Shown: positions 9,191-17,638 of the stretch, piece by piece
Position numbering within the stretch: the stretch's first letter is position 1
Layout: each line of letters opens with the position of its first letter
From: Firm-13 sp037143795
Lineage (GTDB): Bacteria; Bacillota; Clostridia; Saccharofermentanales; Saccharofermentanaceae
DNA length: 64,000 bases
Assembly (NCBI GenBank): GCA_037143795.1
Contig: JBAWXZ010000002.1
Location: 236,449-300,448 of the forward strand
Reading direction: 5' to 3'
The notes under the pieces: generated by a model
What the model was told of the DNA's origin: nothing
Databases searched by the model: none
The model's input: only the letters and a program-made list of their open reading frames with translations
Position numbers and translations under genes: made by a program

Positions 9191-9988
9191 ATGAATACTA
9201 CTGAGAAAAGAATGCTCGAACTGCTTCGGGATCTTCGTGATAATCATGGGGTGGATGCCATCAAAGCCGAATTTGAAGCTGAGGGATCCCGCATGGATGA
9301 ACTTGTTAAGCTTAACGAAATCGTATTCCGTGCGGACATGGATCTGTTTATCAAAATTGGCGGATGTGAAGCTGTCCGCGATTTGGACCAGTGCCGTCTT
9401 CTTGGCGCAACAGGAATTATGGCACCCATGATTGAGACACCTTTTGCGATGTCCAAATTTGTCGGTGCTGCTAATAAGGTATATAAGAAAGACGAGCAGA
9501 AGGATATCAATTTCATTATTAATGCAGAAACAAAGACGTGTGTTGAGAACCTTGACGGGATTCTTGATGCACACGGAGGCATACTCAATTATGTTGTTGT
9601 CGGTCGAGTCGACTTGTCCGGATCATATGGTCTGAGCCGGTCAGAAATCAACGGGGATTTCGTATATAAAATAACTCGTGAGATTTGTGAGCGGTCTAAA
9701 GCAAAAGGCTTCAAGGCAGGTATGGGCGGAGGAATCTCAATGGATGCCCTTCCATTTGTTGAGAGAATGAGTGATGTAATCGATCGATTTGAGACCCGTA
9801 AGGTCGTCTTTTCAAAAGAAGCCATCAATAAGGACCTCCGCAAAGGTCTGACAAAGGCTATGGAGTTTGAGATGCTGTATCTGAAGAACAAGTGCGATTT
9901 CTATGACCGTATGGCTTTCGAAGACCGGGACCGGCTTACTATGCTTGAAGGCCGTCTGGCTGCAGCTCAAAAGGGCATTTTGATGTGA
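9191..9988 (+). CDS. HpcH/HpaI-type aldolase / citrate-lyase-like protein
   Basis: 265 residues of the phosphoenolpyruvate/pyruvate TIM-barrel superfamily. Visible motifs are IKAEFEAEG near the N-terminus, the metal-binding Glu region GIMAPMIETPFAM, and the Asp motif VVVGRVDLSGSYG. AGGAGG lies eight bases before the ATG. Family members cleave or form C-C bonds with pyruvate or acetyl donors. Placed 72 bases after the TPP enzyme and 13 before an SDR, it may make or consume a pyruvate-derived unit in an unusual sugar or cyclitol pathway. Substrate unknown. Confidence 0.7.
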   Translation: MNTTEKRMLELLRDLRDNHGVDAIKAEFEAEGSRMDELVKLNEIVFRADMDLFIKIGGCEAVRDLDQCRLLGATGIMAPMIETPFAMSKFVGAANKVYKKDEQKDINFIINAETKTCVENLDGILDAHGGILNYVVVGRVDLSGSYGLSRSEINGDFVYKITREICERSKAKGFKAGMGGGISMDALPFVERMSDVIDRFETRKVVFSKEAINKDLRKGLTKAMEFEMLYLKNKCDFYDRMAFEDRDRLTMLEGRLAAAQKGILM

Positions 9989-10001
9989 GATGAGGGTAGT
10001 T

Positions 10002-10670
10002 ATGATGAAGACAGTACTGGTTACCGGCGGAAGCCGGGGCATTGGAAAAGCCATCGTACAGAAATTCAAAGCGGAAGGGTATCGTACCTTTGCGCCCGGT
10101 CATCATGAGCTTGATTTGAATTCCGTTGAATCCGTCGATGCCTTTATTGAAGCACACCGGGAAGAAGGATTCGATGTAATTATCAATAATGCAGGTATCA
10201 ACGAGATTAGTCTGCTGGAAAGTATTACTGACGATCAGCTGGACAGGATGATGCAGATTAATCTGCTTTCGCCGATCCGCCTGCTTCGAGGTTTGGTTGG
10301 ACCAATGAAGGAAAACAAGTATGGAAAAATAGTTAACATCGGATCCATTTGGGCGGTAGTATCGAGGGAAGGACGTCTTGTATACTCTGCTACCAAAAAT
10401 GCCCTGCATGGAGTGACAAACACATTGGCACTGGAGCTTGGACCTTATAATATTCTTGTTAACACAGTATGTCCCGGTTACGTACTTACAGAACTTACCA
10501 GGAAGAATAACACGGAAGAGGAAATCGAAATAATCAGCAGTACGCTGCCTCTGAGAAGAATGGCACAGCCAGAAGAAATTGCGAACTTCGTATACTATCT
10601 GGCCTCTGAAAACAACACGTTTATAACGGGTCAAAAAATAGCCATTGATGGAGGATTTACCATACAATGA
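10002..10670 (+). CDS. Short-chain dehydrogenase/reductase (FabG-like)
   Basis: 222 residues of a classical SDR: TGGSRGIG nucleotide-binding loop, NNAG at about residue 68, catalytic Ser in GSIWAVVS, YSATK with the catalytic Tyr and Lys, and VCPGYVLTEL. The start is placed at 10002 because TGAGGG lies five bases upstream; the next ATG (10005) is equally plausible and an ATG at 9990 lacks a site. The stop codon overlaps the next gene's ATG by four bases, implying translational coupling. It probably reduces a keto group made by its operon partners. Fatty-acid FabG is unlikely because no fatty-acid genes are adjacent. Confidence 0.82.
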   Translation: MMKTVLVTGGSRGIGKAIVQKFKAEGYRTFAPGHHELDLNSVESVDAFIEAHREEGFDVIINNAGINEISLLESITDDQLDRMMQINLLSPIRLLRGLVGPMKENKYGKIVNIGSIWAVVSREGRLVYSATKNALHGVTNTLALELGPYNILVNTVCPGYVLTELTRKNNTEEEIEIISSTLPLRRMAQPEEIANFVYYLASENNTFITGQKIAIDGGFTIQ

Positions 10671-11743
10671 ATATTAAGTCCCACATTAAAGATTATATCG
10701 CTGAAATCGAACCTGATTTTTCATTTTTTGCCGAATTAAAGACAAAGAAGAATTCGTTGTTCGTAGTAGACAGGAATGTGTTCAATTTATATAGAACAAT
10801 ACTTTTTCAGGATATAGACGAATCGCTTCTGTTCATTTTGGATGCCTCCGAAGAATATAAGACAATGGAGACGGTATTGCAGATATGCGAGAAATTCACT
10901 TTGATGTCTGCAAAAAGAAACGCTCTATTGATTTCGATCGGAGGAGGTATCGTCCAGGACATTACCGGATTTGCAGCGAATATACTCTACAGGGGGATCA
11001 GTTGGATTTTTATTCCGACTACACTTCTAGCTTGCTGCGACAGCTGCATAGGTTCGAAAACATCCTTGAATTATAAGCAGTTCAAGAATCTGCTGGGAAC
11101 TTTTTACCCGCCGGACGAACTGTATATTTGTTCGAAATTCTTTGATACCCTTACCGATCTGGATTTTATGAGCGGATTAGGCGAGGTTGTGAAGTTCAAT
11201 GTGATGTCAGGTGAAGCAGGTGTTGACATGATTGAACGTAACATGGATCTGTTATTGGCTCGGGATTCGGATACGCTTAACCGCTTTGTTGAACTTTCTC
11301 TGCATTTCAAAAAACCATATATTGAAAAGGACGAATTTGACAAAGGGGAGAGAATTAATCTGAACTTTGCACATACATTCGGCCATGCCATTGAGAGCGT
11401 CAGTGATTACAATATTCCGCATGGTTCGGCTGTTGCGATCGGCATGCTGATTGCAAACAGGATATCAGTGACCCGGGGATATATGGATGCTGACATGGCA
11501 GCCAGAATAGAAAAAATATGCCGCAAAATTCTTACTCTGCATATTGAACCAGAGTATTTCAAGCTTGAATCCATAATTAATGCCATTAAAAAAGATAAAA
11601 AGCAGATCAGTGAATCGCTTACGGCTGTGCTGCTTTCAAACAACATGAATATTCAGGTATATCATGATATTCATGAATCGGAAATTGAAGAAGCAATCCG
11701 ATATGTGTTGAAGCAGTTAGATGTTATTCCCTGCTGTCTATGA
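10667..11743 (+). CDS. 3-dehydroquinate-synthase-like sugar-phosphate cyclase
   Basis: 358 residues of the AroB fold: NAD-binding ISIGGGIVQD, PTTLLACCDSCIGSKT, and the three metal ligands in GLGEVVKF (Glu), LNFAHTFGHAIE (His) and IPHGSAVAIGM (His). The usual LNFGHT reads LNFAHT here. The family includes dehydroquinate synthase and the cyclases making 2-deoxy-scyllo-inosose or epi-valiolones from sugar phosphates. With no other aro gene nearby and translational coupling to an SDR in a glycan operon, a cyclitol-forming role is more attractive than shikimate synthesis, but AroB itself is not excluded. Its 3' end overlaps the convergent rfbG by 20 bases. Confidence 0.75.
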   Translation: MNIKSHIKDYIAEIEPDFSFFAELKTKKNSLFVVDRNVFNLYRTILFQDIDESLLFILDASEEYKTMETVLQICEKFTLMSAKRNALLISIGGGIVQDITGFAANILYRGISWIFIPTTLLACCDSCIGSKTSLNYKQFKNLLGTFYPPDELYICSKFFDTLTDLDFMSGLGEVVKFNVMSGEAGVDMIERNMDLLLARDSDTLNRFVELSLHFKKPYIEKDEFDKGERINLNFAHTFGHAIESVSDYNIPHGSAVAIGMLIANRISVTRGYMDADMAARIEKICRKILTLHIEPEYFKLESIINAIKKDKKQISESLTAVLLSNNMNIQVYHDIHESEIEEAIRYVLKQLDVIPCCL

Positions 11744-12815
11744 TGTATTGTCTGAGCTGAGACAGGCATAGTTCGCGGGCATCCTGACCGCGCGCATAAG
11801 CCTTGTACCAGAAGACAGTCTTTTCGATTGTATCGGGCAGATGCCACACGGGATGCCAGTCGAGGCGATTCTCTATCTTTGAAATATCCAGTTTCAGATA
11901 TCCGGCCTCATGAGGCTGCGGATTAGCATCAATAAAGAATGAAGCACCCTCACCCCATTCCTTGCAGATGGTGCGTACAATATACTCGACATCACGGGCT
12001 TCATCGATGCGCGGACCAATATTCCAGCCCTCCGAATACGCCGGGCCATCGGAGAAGAGCTTCTGTGCCAATAGCAGGTAAGCACCGACTGGTTCGAGAA
12101 CATGCTGCCAGGGACGAGTAGCATAGGGCGAACGGATATTGACAGGGTTTCCGGCCATCACTGCACGCATGATATCCGGAATCAAACGGTCGTCAGCCCA
12201 GTCGCCTCCGCCTATGACATTACCGGCTCTTGCAGATGCCAGTGCGACATTATGCATACCATATTGGGAAGGGTTGAAATAACTGTGGCGGTATGAGGAT
12301 GTGACAAGTTCAGCACAACCTTTGCTGCTGGAGTATGGATCATATCCGCCCATTGGCTCGTTCTCCCGATAACCCCATATCCATTCCCTGTTTTCATAGC
12401 ATTTGTCTGTTGTGACAATGACAACTGAACGAACACCCGGTGTATGCCTGACGGCCTCCAGTACATTTACCGTACCCATAACATTGATGGCGTAGGTCTC
12501 GGCCGGAAATTTATAGGATTCGCGAACAAGAGGCTGGGCAGCCATATGGATGACGATTTCAGGATGCGTATCGGCAAATACTTTTCTGACGGCAACCGGA
12601 TCGCGAATGTCGCCGATAACGGACATCATCCCTTCAGCTACATGGGCGTCTTCAAAAAGAGAAGGACTGGTGGGCGGGGTTAAAGCAAACCCTGTCAGCT
12701 TTGTACCCATTTCTTTGAGCCAGATTGACATCCAGGAACCCTTGAAACCTGTGTGCCCTGTTAGTAAAACACGTTTGCCGTTCCAAAAAGAAGGATCAAC
12801 TACTGCGTGTGACAT
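11724..12815 (-). CDS. rfbG: CDP-glucose 4,6-dehydratase
   Basis: 363 residues of the extended SDR family: TGHTGFKGSW nucleotide-binding loop, HMAAQPLVRESY, VIVTTDKCYEN, and the YxxxK motif within YDPYSSSK. It closely fits RfbG/DdhB, which converts CDP-glucose to CDP-4-keto-6-deoxyglucose. It follows rfbF by 16 bases on the same strand, so the two form an operon covering the first two steps of CDP-3,6-dideoxyhexose synthesis. The 3' end overlaps the convergent cyclase gene. Confidence 0.94.
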   Translation of the reverse strand: MSHAVVDPSFWNGKRVLLTGHTGFKGSWMSIWLKEMGTKLTGFALTPPTSPSLFEDAHVAEGMMSVIGDIRDPVAVRKVFADTHPEIVIHMAAQPLVRESYKFPAETYAINVMGTVNVLEAVRHTPGVRSVVIVTTDKCYENREWIWGYRENEPMGGYDPYSSSKGCAELVTSSYRHSYFNPSQYGMHNVALASARAGNVIGGGDWADDRLIPDIMRAVMAGNPVNIRSPYATRPWQHVLEPVGAYLLLAQKLFSDGPAYSEGWNIGPRIDEARDVEYIVRTICKEWGEGASFFIDANPQPHEAGYLKLDISKIENRLDWHPVWHLPDTIEKTVFWYKAYARGQDARELCLSQLRQYIIDSRE

Positions 12816-12831
12816 GTACTTCTCCTCTTAT

Positions 12832-13605
12832 TTACCAGATCTTCCATGGGGCATTGCCTTCTGACCAAAGCTGATCCAGGGCCTGCTTGTCGCGCAGGGT
12901 ATCCATGGGTCTCCAAAACCCATCGTGCCGGTGACAGCCAAGCTTCCCTTCATGTGCAAGAATCTCCAGCGGTTCCCGCTCCAGAATGGACGAATCACCG
13001 TCAAGGTAATTGAAAATTTCCGGTTCGATCACCATAAAGCCTCCGTTGACCCAGGTTCCGTCGCCTTTGGGCTTTTCGGCAAACCCGGTAACGTGATCGT
13101 CCTCGGTAAGCGAAAGTGAACCGAACCGACCGTCCAGCTGAACTCCTGTCAGCGTGCAGACAGCCCCTGACTTACGATGCTGTTCGACGACAGCAGGAAT
13201 ATTTACATCGGATACGCCATCTCCATATGTAAGCAGAAAAGTCTCGTTTCCAACATAAGACTGGATGCGCTTGATTCGGCCGCCGGTCATTGTATCCAGG
13301 CCGGTATTGACCAGTGTGACACTCCAGGGTTCGGCGATGCTTTTGTGAATGATATTTTGGTTTCCGTCCCTGAAATCAAATGTTACGTCTGACATCAGCA
13401 TATAGTAATCGGCAAAATATTCTTTGATCATGTGACCTTTATATCCCAGACAAATAATAAATTCATTAAATCCGAAGTGAGAGTATATTTTCATAATATG
13501 CCAAAGGATAGGGTACTCACCGATATCAATCATCGGTTTTGGCTTAAGGTGTGATTCTTCACTGATACGGGTACCATACCCTCCTGCCAGTATGACTACT
13601 TTCAT
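12832..13605 (-). CDS. rfbF: Glucose-1-phosphate cytidylyltransferase
   Basis: 257 residues with the nucleotidyltransferase signature LAGGYGTR, followed by KPKPMIDIG and a full-length RfbF/DdhA body (TYGDGVSDVNI, GFWRPMDTLRD). It joins CTP and glucose-1-phosphate into CDP-glucose. First gene of a two-gene minus-strand unit with rfbG, divergent from the downstream epimerase/RfbH operon. The shared 140-bp intergenic region likely holds both promoters. Confidence 0.95.
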   Translation of the reverse strand: MKVVILAGGYGTRISEESHLKPKPMIDIGEYPILWHIMKIYSHFGFNEFIICLGYKGHMIKEYFADYYMLMSDVTFDFRDGNQNIIHKSIAEPWSVTLVNTGLDTMTGGRIKRIQSYVGNETFLLTYGDGVSDVNIPAVVEQHRKSGAVCTLTGVQLDGRFGSLSLTEDDHVTGFAEKPKGDGTWVNGGFMVIEPEIFNYLDGDSSILEREPLEILAHEGKLGCHRHDGFWRPMDTLRDKQALDQLWSEGNAPWKIW

Positions 13606-13674
13606 AACTTATTTGCAGACAAATGATGCGTTCTCAAATGGAATTGCCTGCGCCTCCCTTCCTTTTCTGAGGCT

Positions 13675-13712
13675 ATTATACACTATACTAGCAATGAAAA
13701 AAATGATACAAT
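13675..13712. promoter_or_regulatory. Divergent promoter region between rfbF and the epimerase operon
   Basis: A minus-strand TATAAT (13675-13680) points towards rfbF. A plus-strand TGATACAAT (13704-13712), an extended -10 with one mismatch, points towards the epimerase. No convincing -35 is seen for either. Confidence 0.4.
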
Positions 13713-13745
13713 TGTGCTGCTGTTTGTGAACAGGGAGAGTAAAGT

Positions 13746-14642
13746 ATGAGGATTTTATTAACGGGCGGATCCGGGTTTATTGGTCAAAATATAATCGGGA
13801 TGCTGCAGCGGAATCGCGAAATACTGGCTCCGTCACACAGTGAATTGGATTTGTGTGATTCGGCATCCGTTCGAAGTTGGTTCAACAATAATAGAATTGA
13901 TGCGGTAATACATGCTGCAGCCAGACCCGGACACCGAAATTCTGCCGATCCGACACAGATATTGAGTAAAAACCTGCATATGTTTTCGAATCTTCTGGAG
14001 TCAGCCCGCCATTACGAAATTCCGCGGTTCCTTTTTCTTGGATCAGGATCAGAGTATGATATGCAGAATTACCGTCCGCATATGAGGGAAGAGAGCCTTG
14101 GTGACTTTATCCCTGCCGACGATACCGGTTTCTCCAAATATATCAGTACAAGAATTATTCAAGGTATGCCAGGATTTATTAATGTGCGCTTTTTTGGAAT
14201 TTTTGGAAAATATGAGGATTACGCAATTCGCTTTATTTCCAATGCAATCTGTAAAACCCTTTTTGATTTGCCAATCACCATTCGTCAGGACCGGCAATTT
14301 GATTACACATATATTGATGACGGTGTACGTGCAATTGAGCGTTTTCTTGACGTGCCGGTGGACCGATTGAAGTATAATGATTATAACGTGACACCTGATG
14401 AGACGATGAGTCTGCTTGGACTTGCGGAACTGGTTCGAAGCGTATCCGGCAAAATGGATCTTCCGATTCTGGTTGGAGAACCGGGGCAAGCCTTGGAATA
14501 CAGTGGAAATAATCAAAGGTTCATGGATCTTTTTCCGGACTTCGAGTTTACCCCAATAGAGAATTCCATTCGATTATTGTACAATTGGTACGCTTCACAT
14601 ATTGAAATGATTGATAGAAACATGCTTCTTTTTGATAAATAA
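13746..14642 (+). CDS. NAD(P)-dependent epimerase/reductase-like protein, catalytic Tyr position altered
   Basis: 298 residues of the extended SDR family: TGGSGFIG loop, HAAARPG, GSGSEYD, and RQFDYTYIDDGVRAI typical of sugar-nucleotide epimerases and reductases. The segment that normally reads YGxSK reads TGFSK, so the catalytic Tyr is replaced by Thr while the Lys is kept. GGGAGAG precedes the ATG. As first gene of the GT2/RfbH/GtrA operon it could be the final C-4 reductase of the CDP-sugar (the role of CDP-abequose or paratose synthases) or a non-canonical epimerase. Activity with Thr in place of Tyr is uncertain. Confidence 0.72.
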   Translation: MRILLTGGSGFIGQNIIGMLQRNREILAPSHSELDLCDSASVRSWFNNNRIDAVIHAAARPGHRNSADPTQILSKNLHMFSNLLESARHYEIPRFLFLGSGSEYDMQNYRPHMREESLGDFIPADDTGFSKYISTRIIQGMPGFINVRFFGIFGKYEDYAIRFISNAICKTLFDLPITIRQDRQFDYTYIDDGVRAIERFLDVPVDRLKYNDYNVTPDETMSLLGLAELVRSVSGKMDLPILVGEPGQALEYSGNNQRFMDLFPDFEFTPIENSIRLLYNWYASHIEMIDRNMLLFDK

Positions 14643-14694
14643 AGATTTTCCGAGTGCGATTTTGCAACATACATTGATACGAGGAGAAAACTTA

Positions 14695-15642
14695 ATGAAA
14701 AAAATCAGCATTATGACGGCCTGCTATAACGAAGAGGAAAACGTTGTTCAGCTGGTGGCAGCAGTCCGGAAAATCATGGATGAAGAGCTTTCCGGTTATG
14801 ATTACGAACATATTTTCATTGATAACTGTTCTGAGGATTCAACACTCTCTTTGCTCCGTGAGATCTGTAAAAATGACAGACATGTCAAAGTGATTGAAAA
14901 TGCCAGGAATTTCGGTCACGTCCGGTCTCCGGTTTATGGTTTGCTGCAGACATCCGGAGACTGCACTGTCAGTATGGCAGCCGATTTTCAGGAGCCACCC
15001 GCGCTCATCCCGACCTTCGTTAAGAAATGGGAGGAAGGGTTCAAAGTTGTGTGTGCAGTTAAGACATCAAGTAAAGAGAACCGCATGATGTTCGGTATAC
15101 GAAGGCTTTATTACAACATGGTTAAAAAAATGTCGGAAGTCGACTCTATTGATAATTTTACTGGATTTGGTCTCTATGACAAACAGGTGATTGCCGCCCT
15201 ACGCCTTATGGAGGATCCGTATCCATACTTTCGTGGCCTGATCTGTGAAATTGGTTTCAAACGGGCGATCATTGAATTCAATCAACCGAAGCGCGAACGT
15301 GGAAGAACACATAATAATTTCTATTCTCTGTTTGATATGGCGATGCTCGGCATCACAGCCAATTCCAAAATTCCCCTTCGCCTGGCAACGATCGCCGGTT
15401 TTGTATTTTCAGTTATTGCATTTATTGGTGCATTGGTATATTTGATTCTTAAACTGGTTTACTGGTACAACATGCCGATGGGAATTGCGCCCCTTGTTAT
15501 AGGTGTATTCTTGTTTTCGTCGGTTCAGCTGTTTTTTATTGGACTGCTCGGCGAATACATTGCACAGATTCTCACGAAAGTCACCAACCGCCCGCTCGTA
15601 ATTGAGAGTGAGAGAATTAATTTTGACGAAGAGAAGAAGTGA
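14695..15642 (+). CDS. Family 2 glycosyltransferase with C-terminal membrane pair (GtrB/ArnC-like)
   Basis: 315 residues. The N-terminal GT-A domain shows TACYNEEENV, IDNCSEDST and AADFQEPP; two membrane segments follow at about residues 235-260 and 270-295. GAGGAG lies eight bases upstream of the ATG. Proteins of this layout transfer a sugar from a nucleotide donor to undecaprenyl phosphate at the inner membrane face. A gtrA gene in the same operon supports a GtrA/GtrB pair delivering the lipid-linked sugar outward for glycan decoration. The donor is presumably the CDP-sugar made by the neighbours. Confidence 0.88.
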   Translation: MKKISIMTACYNEEENVVQLVAAVRKIMDEELSGYDYEHIFIDNCSEDSTLSLLREICKNDRHVKVIENARNFGHVRSPVYGLLQTSGDCTVSMAADFQEPPALIPTFVKKWEEGFKVVCAVKTSSKENRMMFGIRRLYYNMVKKMSEVDSIDNFTGFGLYDKQVIAALRLMEDPYPYFRGLICEIGFKRAIIEFNQPKRERGRTHNNFYSLFDMAMLGITANSKIPLRLATIAGFVFSVIAFIGALVYLILKLVYWYNMPMGIAPLVIGVFLFSSVQLFFIGLLGEYIAQILTKVTNRPLVIESERINFDEEKK

Positions 15643-15649
15643 GGACTCC

Positions 15650-16996
15650 ATGGCACTTGATAAAGCAAAGATACTTCGCGAACAGATTCTCGATCTGACC
15701 CGCGAATATTATAAAGAGCAGTTCGCAGAGAAGAAGCCCTATGAGCCGGGCGACCGCATCTCATACGGCGGACGATGTTTTGATGAGAAGGAAATTGTCT
15801 CCCTTGTGGATTCCTCGCTGGATTTCTGGCTGACTTCCGGGAAGTACTGCGCGCAGTTCGAATCCGGATTCGCCGAATATCTCGGGCTGTCTTTCTGCTC
15901 GCTTGCGAATTCCGGATCGTCGGCCAATCTTCTTGCCTTTATGGCGCTTACTTCCCCTGCACTCGGGGAGCGAAGGATCAAGCCGGGCGATGAAGTCATC
16001 ACGGTCGCCTGCGGATTTCCGACAACGATTGCGCCGATTATGCAGTACGGGGCAGTTCCGGTATTCATTGATGTGACGCTTCCGACCTATAACCTCGATG
16101 TGACACAGCTTGAGGCTGCCCTGTCGCCCCGGACAAAGGCTGTTATGGCAGCTCATACACTCGGCAACCCTTTCGATCTGCGGGCTGTGACAGCCTTCTG
16201 TGAAAAGCACAGCCTCTGGCTGATCGAGGACAACTGTGATGCGCTCGGCAGCATCTATGAGATGCCGGAGGGCCCCAGGCTCACCGGTACAATCGGCGAC
16301 CTGGGTACGTCGAGCTTTTATCCGCCGCACCACATGACGATGGGTGAGGGCGGAGCCGTATACACCAATAATGCACAGCTGCGCCGCCTCGTGGAATCTT
16401 TCCGGGACTGGGGCCGTGACTGTTACTGTGCTTCCGGTAAGGATGATACCTGCCGGCACCGTTTTGACGGACAATACGGGCAGCTTCCTTCCGGATACGA
16501 TCACAAATATGTGTATTCCCATCTGGGATATAACATGAAGGCGACAGAAATGCAGGCTGCGATCGGTGTCGAGCAGCTCAGAAAGCTTCCCTCGTTTGTT
16601 GGGATGCGCAGGACGAACTGGCAGTATCTCCGTGATCAGCTGGCGCCCCTTGCCAATGTGTTCATCCTGCCGGAGGCTGCGGAATATTCACAGCCGAGCT
16701 GGTTTGGATTTCTTCTGACAATTCGTGGGGATGCAGGATTTGGCAGGGAAGAGATTGTCCGCGAACTCGAAGGTAAAAACATCCAGACCCGCATGCTTTT
16801 TGCCGGCAATCTGATATATCACCCCTGCTTCGATCCATATCGCGCCTCGGGTGAAGGGTATCGTGTCGTCGGGGAGCTTAAGAATACGGATCTAGTGATG
16901 AACCGGACATTCTGGATCGGCGTATATCCGGGTATGGACAAGCCGCGCCTCGATCGAATGGTTGAGGTGATCTCGGATTTTGTCCGGAAAAAGTGA
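15650..16996 (+). CDS. rfbH: CDP-4-keto-6-deoxy-D-glucose 3-dehydrase (E1)
   Basis: 448 residues of the DegT fold, but with His instead of the Schiff-base Lys in FYPPHHMTMGEGGAV, the mark of PMP-dependent 3-dehydrases. The Cys cluster in DCYCASGKDDTC matches the [2Fe-2S] ligand region of this enzyme. The start at 15650 follows AGTGAGGA. It removes the C-3 hydroxyl, giving the 3,6-dideoxy precursor, and normally needs a ferredoxin-type reductase (DdhD/AscD), which is not in this window. It lies eight bases after the GT2 gene. Confidence 0.94.
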   Translation: MALDKAKILREQILDLTREYYKEQFAEKKPYEPGDRISYGGRCFDEKEIVSLVDSSLDFWLTSGKYCAQFESGFAEYLGLSFCSLANSGSSANLLAFMALTSPALGERRIKPGDEVITVACGFPTTIAPIMQYGAVPVFIDVTLPTYNLDVTQLEAALSPRTKAVMAAHTLGNPFDLRAVTAFCEKHSLWLIEDNCDALGSIYEMPEGPRLTGTIGDLGTSSFYPPHHMTMGEGGAVYTNNAQLRRLVESFRDWGRDCYCASGKDDTCRHRFDGQYGQLPSGYDHKYVYSHLGYNMKATEMQAAIGVEQLRKLPSFVGMRRTNWQYLRDQLAPLANVFILPEAAEYSQPSWFGFLLTIRGDAGFGREEIVRELEGKNIQTRMLFAGNLIYHPCFDPYRASGEGYRVVGELKNTDLVMNRTFWIGVYPGMDKPRLDRMVEVISDFVRKK

Positions 16997-17055
16997 TCTT
17001 GCCGGCAATTTACCGGGCATGAAAATATCCCGGTCGAAAGGTAAATGCGTAAATC

Positions 17056-17604
17056 ATGAAAAAATGGATGCAAAGAATGTATGATACGAAACTATATAAG
17101 AAGTTTCATCAGTTTTTTAAATTCTGCATCGTGGGCGGAACGAATTTTCTGATTGCCCTTATTGTGTACTATCTTGTGTTATGGATTTTCGGGTGTTTTC
17201 CGGCCGGACTGCATTCTTCGAATTCCCTGGTATCATTTTCGTTCCGTTATGATTATCAGATTGCCAATATACTTGCCTTTGTGATAAGTGTTCTGAATGC
17301 CTATGTGCTGAACCGTGTCTGGGTTTTCCGAAAGGAGGCCAAAAAGGCATCGAAGGGAGCGGTTTTCCGCTTTTTTGCCAGCTATGGATTTACATTTTTT
17401 TTATCTATATTTCTTGTGTGGTTTTGGGTCGAGGTTTTTTCTGTTTCCAAGGCTTATGTACCATTTTTGAATGTCCTGATTACGACACCGATTAATTTTT
17501 TCCTGAGTAAGTACTTTTCTTTCCGCAAAAAGAAAACACACATCGACGGCATTGAGTTAGCGCCTTATGAGACATCGGATCAGGAAGAAGACCGGGCGGA
17601 GTGA
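17056..17604 (+). CDS. GtrA-family membrane protein (putative lipid-linked sugar flippase)
   Basis: 182 residues with four predicted membrane segments and the GtrA signatures FCIVGGTNFLIALIVYY, NAYVLNRVWVF and INFFLSKYFSFRKKK. Last gene of the epimerase/GT2/RfbH operon. GtrA proteins are believed to flip undecaprenyl-phosphate-linked sugar made by the GtrB-type partner upstream. The C-terminal tail of about 20 residues is acidic and cytoplasmic. A GAAAGG lies rather far (14 bases) from the ATG, so translation may be weak. Confidence 0.88.
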   Translation: MKKWMQRMYDTKLYKKFHQFFKFCIVGGTNFLIALIVYYLVLWIFGCFPAGLHSSNSLVSFSFRYDYQIANILAFVISVLNAYVLNRVWVFRKEAKKASKGAVFRFFASYGFTFFLSIFLVWFWVEVFSVSKAYVPFLNVLITTPINFFLSKYFSFRKKKTHIDGIELAPYETSDQEEDRAE

Positions 17605-17608
17605 ATAA

Positions 17609-17625
17609 CAGCAATCTGATTGCTG
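17609..17625. terminator. Short hairpin between convergent genes
   Basis: CAGCAATC / GATTGCTG around a single central base lies just after the GtrA stop and before the convergent HAD gene stop. There is no clear T-run, so a terminator role is tentative. Confidence 0.35.
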
Positions 17626-17638
17626 CCGGTTATATTCC

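Noticed and set aside
9939..10667. Minus-strand open frame of 242 codons opposite the SDR
   Set aside because: The plus strand encodes an unmistakable SDR in a continuous operon; the antisense translation has no recognisable motif.
15650..16996. Ordinary DegT aminotransferase
   Set aside because: The Schiff-base Lys is His and the iron-sulfur Cys motif is present, which identifies the RfbH-type 3-dehydrase.
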